NCBI RefSeq assembly: GCF_004151235.1
Contig: NZ_JUIV01000004.1
Coordinates: forward strand, 186,001 to 250,000
DNA: 64,000 nt
Reading direction: 5' to 3'
Source: Flavobacterium anhuiense
GTDB taxonomy: Bacteria > Bacteroidota > Bacteroidia > Flavobacteriales > Flavobacteriaceae
This document shows, piece by piece, positions 62,627 to 64,000 of this stretch. The notes below the pieces were generated by a model that was not told the DNA's origin, searched no databases, and saw only the letters and a list, made by a program, of their open reading frames with translations. The position numbers and the translations under genes were made by a program. Every line of letters begins with the position of its first letter. The stretch's first letter is position 1.

Positions 62627-63487
62627 ATGATACAATCTATGACAGGGTTTGGCAAAGCTTCTTTGCAATTGCCTACAAAAAAAATTACCGTTGAAGTAAA
62701 ATCCCTAAACAGTAAAGGTTTAGATTTGAATGTAAGAATGCCATCGGTTTACCGTGAATTGGAACTTGGTTTACGAACTCTCATTTCGACCAAACTGGAA
62801 AGAGGTAAAATCGATTTTGCAATTTATGTAGAAAGCACTGCAGAACAGACTTCAACCAAAGTAAATGTACCTGTTGTAAAAAATTACATCGCACAATTAA
62901 AAGAAGTAAATCCCGATGCTGACGAAACTGAATTAATGAAAATGGCCGTGCGTATGCCAGATACATTAAAAACAGAACGCGAAGAAATTGATGAAAATGA
63001 TTGGGAGCAAATTCAGGTAATTATTGACGAAGCACTTCAAAACATCTTAAATTTCAGAAAAGATGAAGGAGAAGCACTTGAAAAAGAATTCAATTTCCGA
63101 ATTGGAAACATTCGCCAATATATGAACGATACATTAGCACTTGATCCAGAGCGTATACAAGCTATAAAAGATCGTTTGCAAACTGCAATTTCAGAATTGC
63201 AAGTTAATGTTGACGAAAATCGTTTTGAGCAGGAATTAATCTATTATTTAGAAAAATTAGATATTACAGAAGAAAAAGTACGTTTAGGAAATCATTTAGA
63301 TTACTTCTTGGAAACTTTAAATGGTTCTGAAGCTAACGGAAGAAAACTTGGTTTTATCACTCAGGAAATGGGTCGTGAAATTAATACTATGGGTTCTAAA
63401 TCTAATCATGCTCAAATGCAGAAATTGGTCGTGATGATGAAAGATGAATTAGAGAAAATCAAGGAGCAAGTATTGAATGTTCTGTAA
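62627..63487 (+). CDS. yicC: YicC family endoribonuclease
   Basis: 286 residues. Start MIQSMTGFGKASLQLP, the family hallmark, and a conserved C-terminus NHLDYFLETLNGSEANGRKLGFITQEMGREINTMGSKSNHAQMQKLVVMMKDELEKIKEQVLNVL. YicC of E. coli is an endoribonuclease acting on RyhB-type RNA. It is followed by gmk, a gene pair widespread in bacteria. A TATCTTTG -7 element at 62600-62607 is its likely promoter. Confidence 0.93.
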   Translation: MIQSMTGFGKASLQLPTKKITVEVKSLNSKGLDLNVRMPSVYRELELGLRTLISTKLERGKIDFAIYVESTAEQTSTKVNVPVVKNYIAQLKEVNPDADETELMKMAVRMPDTLKTEREEIDENDWEQIQVIIDEALQNILNFRKDEGEALEKEFNFRIGNIRQYMNDTLALDPERIQAIKDRLQTAISELQVNVDENRFEQELIYYLEKLDITEEKVRLGNHLDYFLETLNGSEANGRKLGFITQEMGREINTMGSKSNHAQMQKLVVMMKDELEKIKEQVLNVL

Positions 63488-63555
63488 AAGCCATAAGCTA
63501 AAAACAAAATCAATTAAAGCCCAAGGCCTTCTGCCTAAAGCTTAAAGCATACACA

Positions 63556-64000
63556 ATGAACAAAGGAAAATTAATTGTTTTTTCGGCACCCTCAGGCTCA
63601 GGAAAAACAACTATCGTAAAACATTTATTAGGACAAGAAGATTTAAATCTTGAATTTTCGATTTCGGCAGCATCGCGTGCACCACGCGGTGAAGAAGTAC
63701 ACGGAAAGGATTATTATTTCATTTCGCTAGAAGAATTCAAAAAGCACATTAAAGCTGAGGATTTCTTAGAATGGGAAGAAGTTTACCGCGACAACTTCTA
63801 TGGCACTTTAAAATCGGAGATTGAAAGAATCTGGGCTTTGGGAAAAAATGTCATTTTTGATATTGACGTGGTTGGCGGTCTTCGCATTAAACATAAATTC
63901 CCAGAAGAAACTTTAGCTGTATTTGTTAAACCTCCTAGTGTTGACGAATTAAAACGCCGATTAAAACAACGTTCTACAGAAAGTGAAGACAAAATTAATA
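63556..64000 (+). CDS. gmk: guanylate kinase (3' end cut by window)
   Basis: Phosphorylates GMP to GDP. The visible 148 residues hold the P-loop GKLIVFSAPSGSGKTTIVKHL, the GMP-binding segment FSISAASRAPRGEEVHGKDYYFISLEEF, EWEEVYRDNFYGTLKSEI and DIDVVGGLRIKHKFP. The call is firm though the last part is missing. The 68 bases between yicC and gmk hold a short AAGCC/AAAGCTTAAAGC-type repeat. Confidence 0.95.
   Translation, partial: MNKGKLIVFSAPSGSGKTTIVKHLLGQEDLNLEFSISAASRAPRGEEVHGKDYYFISLEEFKKHIKAEDFLEWEEVYRDNFYGTLKSEIERIWALGKNVIFDIDVVGGLRIKHKFPEETLAVFVKPPSVDELKRRLKQRSTESEDKIN

Noticed and set aside
1..64000. tRNA, rRNA or CRISPR array
   Set aside because: Reading all intergenic regions showed no cloverleaf-like tract with a CCA end, no rRNA and no regularly spaced repeats.

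Overview
The window is low-GC, gene-dense chromosomal DNA from a member of the Bacteroidota, very probably a Flavobacterium close to F. johnsoniae. The evidence is the gene content (PorZ with a type IX secretion C-terminal domain, a Bacteroidetes-type Bat aerotolerance operon, an OmpA with thrombospondin-3 repeats, a TonB-dependent receptor with a carboxypeptidase-like N-terminal domain, a 1133-residue IleRS), promoters of the TTTG-N19-TAnnTTTG type, and weak Shine-Dalgarno sequences. There is no rRNA, tRNA, CRISPR array, transposase, prophage or plasmid gene. Most of it is core genome. 55 protein genes are supported, two of them cut by the window ends.

Layout. 1-10.9 kb (minus strand): end of an ABC ATPase, a small membrane protein, an AddB-like nuclease, OmpA, Kbl, the AddA helicase-nuclease, LspA and a small basic protein. 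11.0-11.8 kb (plus): two tandem Roadblock/LC7-like proteins. 12.1-20.6 kb (minus): a zinc-ligand-poor DksA-like protein with ileS, then recO, porZ and gdhA. 20.9-28.4 kb: mixed singletons (outer-membrane protein, cystathionine gamma-synthase/lyase, DUF3298-type and DUF4382-type lipoproteins, an AlbA_2 protein, an SDR, a GNAT and an aldo/keto reductase).

28.6-38.5 kb (plus): the Bat operon, moxR - DUF58 - [four-helix-bundle gene] - two-membrane-span protein - batA - batB - batC - batD - batE, followed by a convergent VWA lipoprotein. The four-helix-bundle gene is the odd one out: it is flanked by a perfect 19-bp inverted repeat and interrupts the operon like an intervening sequence. 40.5-46.3 kb: 5-formyl-THF cyclo-ligase and an aspartoacylase-like hydrolase (minus), then uvrC and a patatin/beta-barrel protein (plus). 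46.6-52.4 kb: aromatic amino acid breakdown (hmgA, hpd, tryptophan 2,3-dioxygenase) with a DUF3108 protein and an M23 peptidase whose HxH motif reads HVC. A probable small RNA lies between hpd and the DUF3108 gene. 52.4-64 kb: two unknown genes, an AraC regulator divergent from an SDR and a lipocalin-like gene, pgi, a TonB-dependent receptor, a small membrane protein, an RlpA-like protein, DinB, an ArsC/Spx-like protein, yicC and the start of gmk.

A notable feature outside the genes is a set of short dispersed intergenic repeats. At least six families recur within this one window. Some sit at the ends of convergent genes, where they look like bidirectional terminators.
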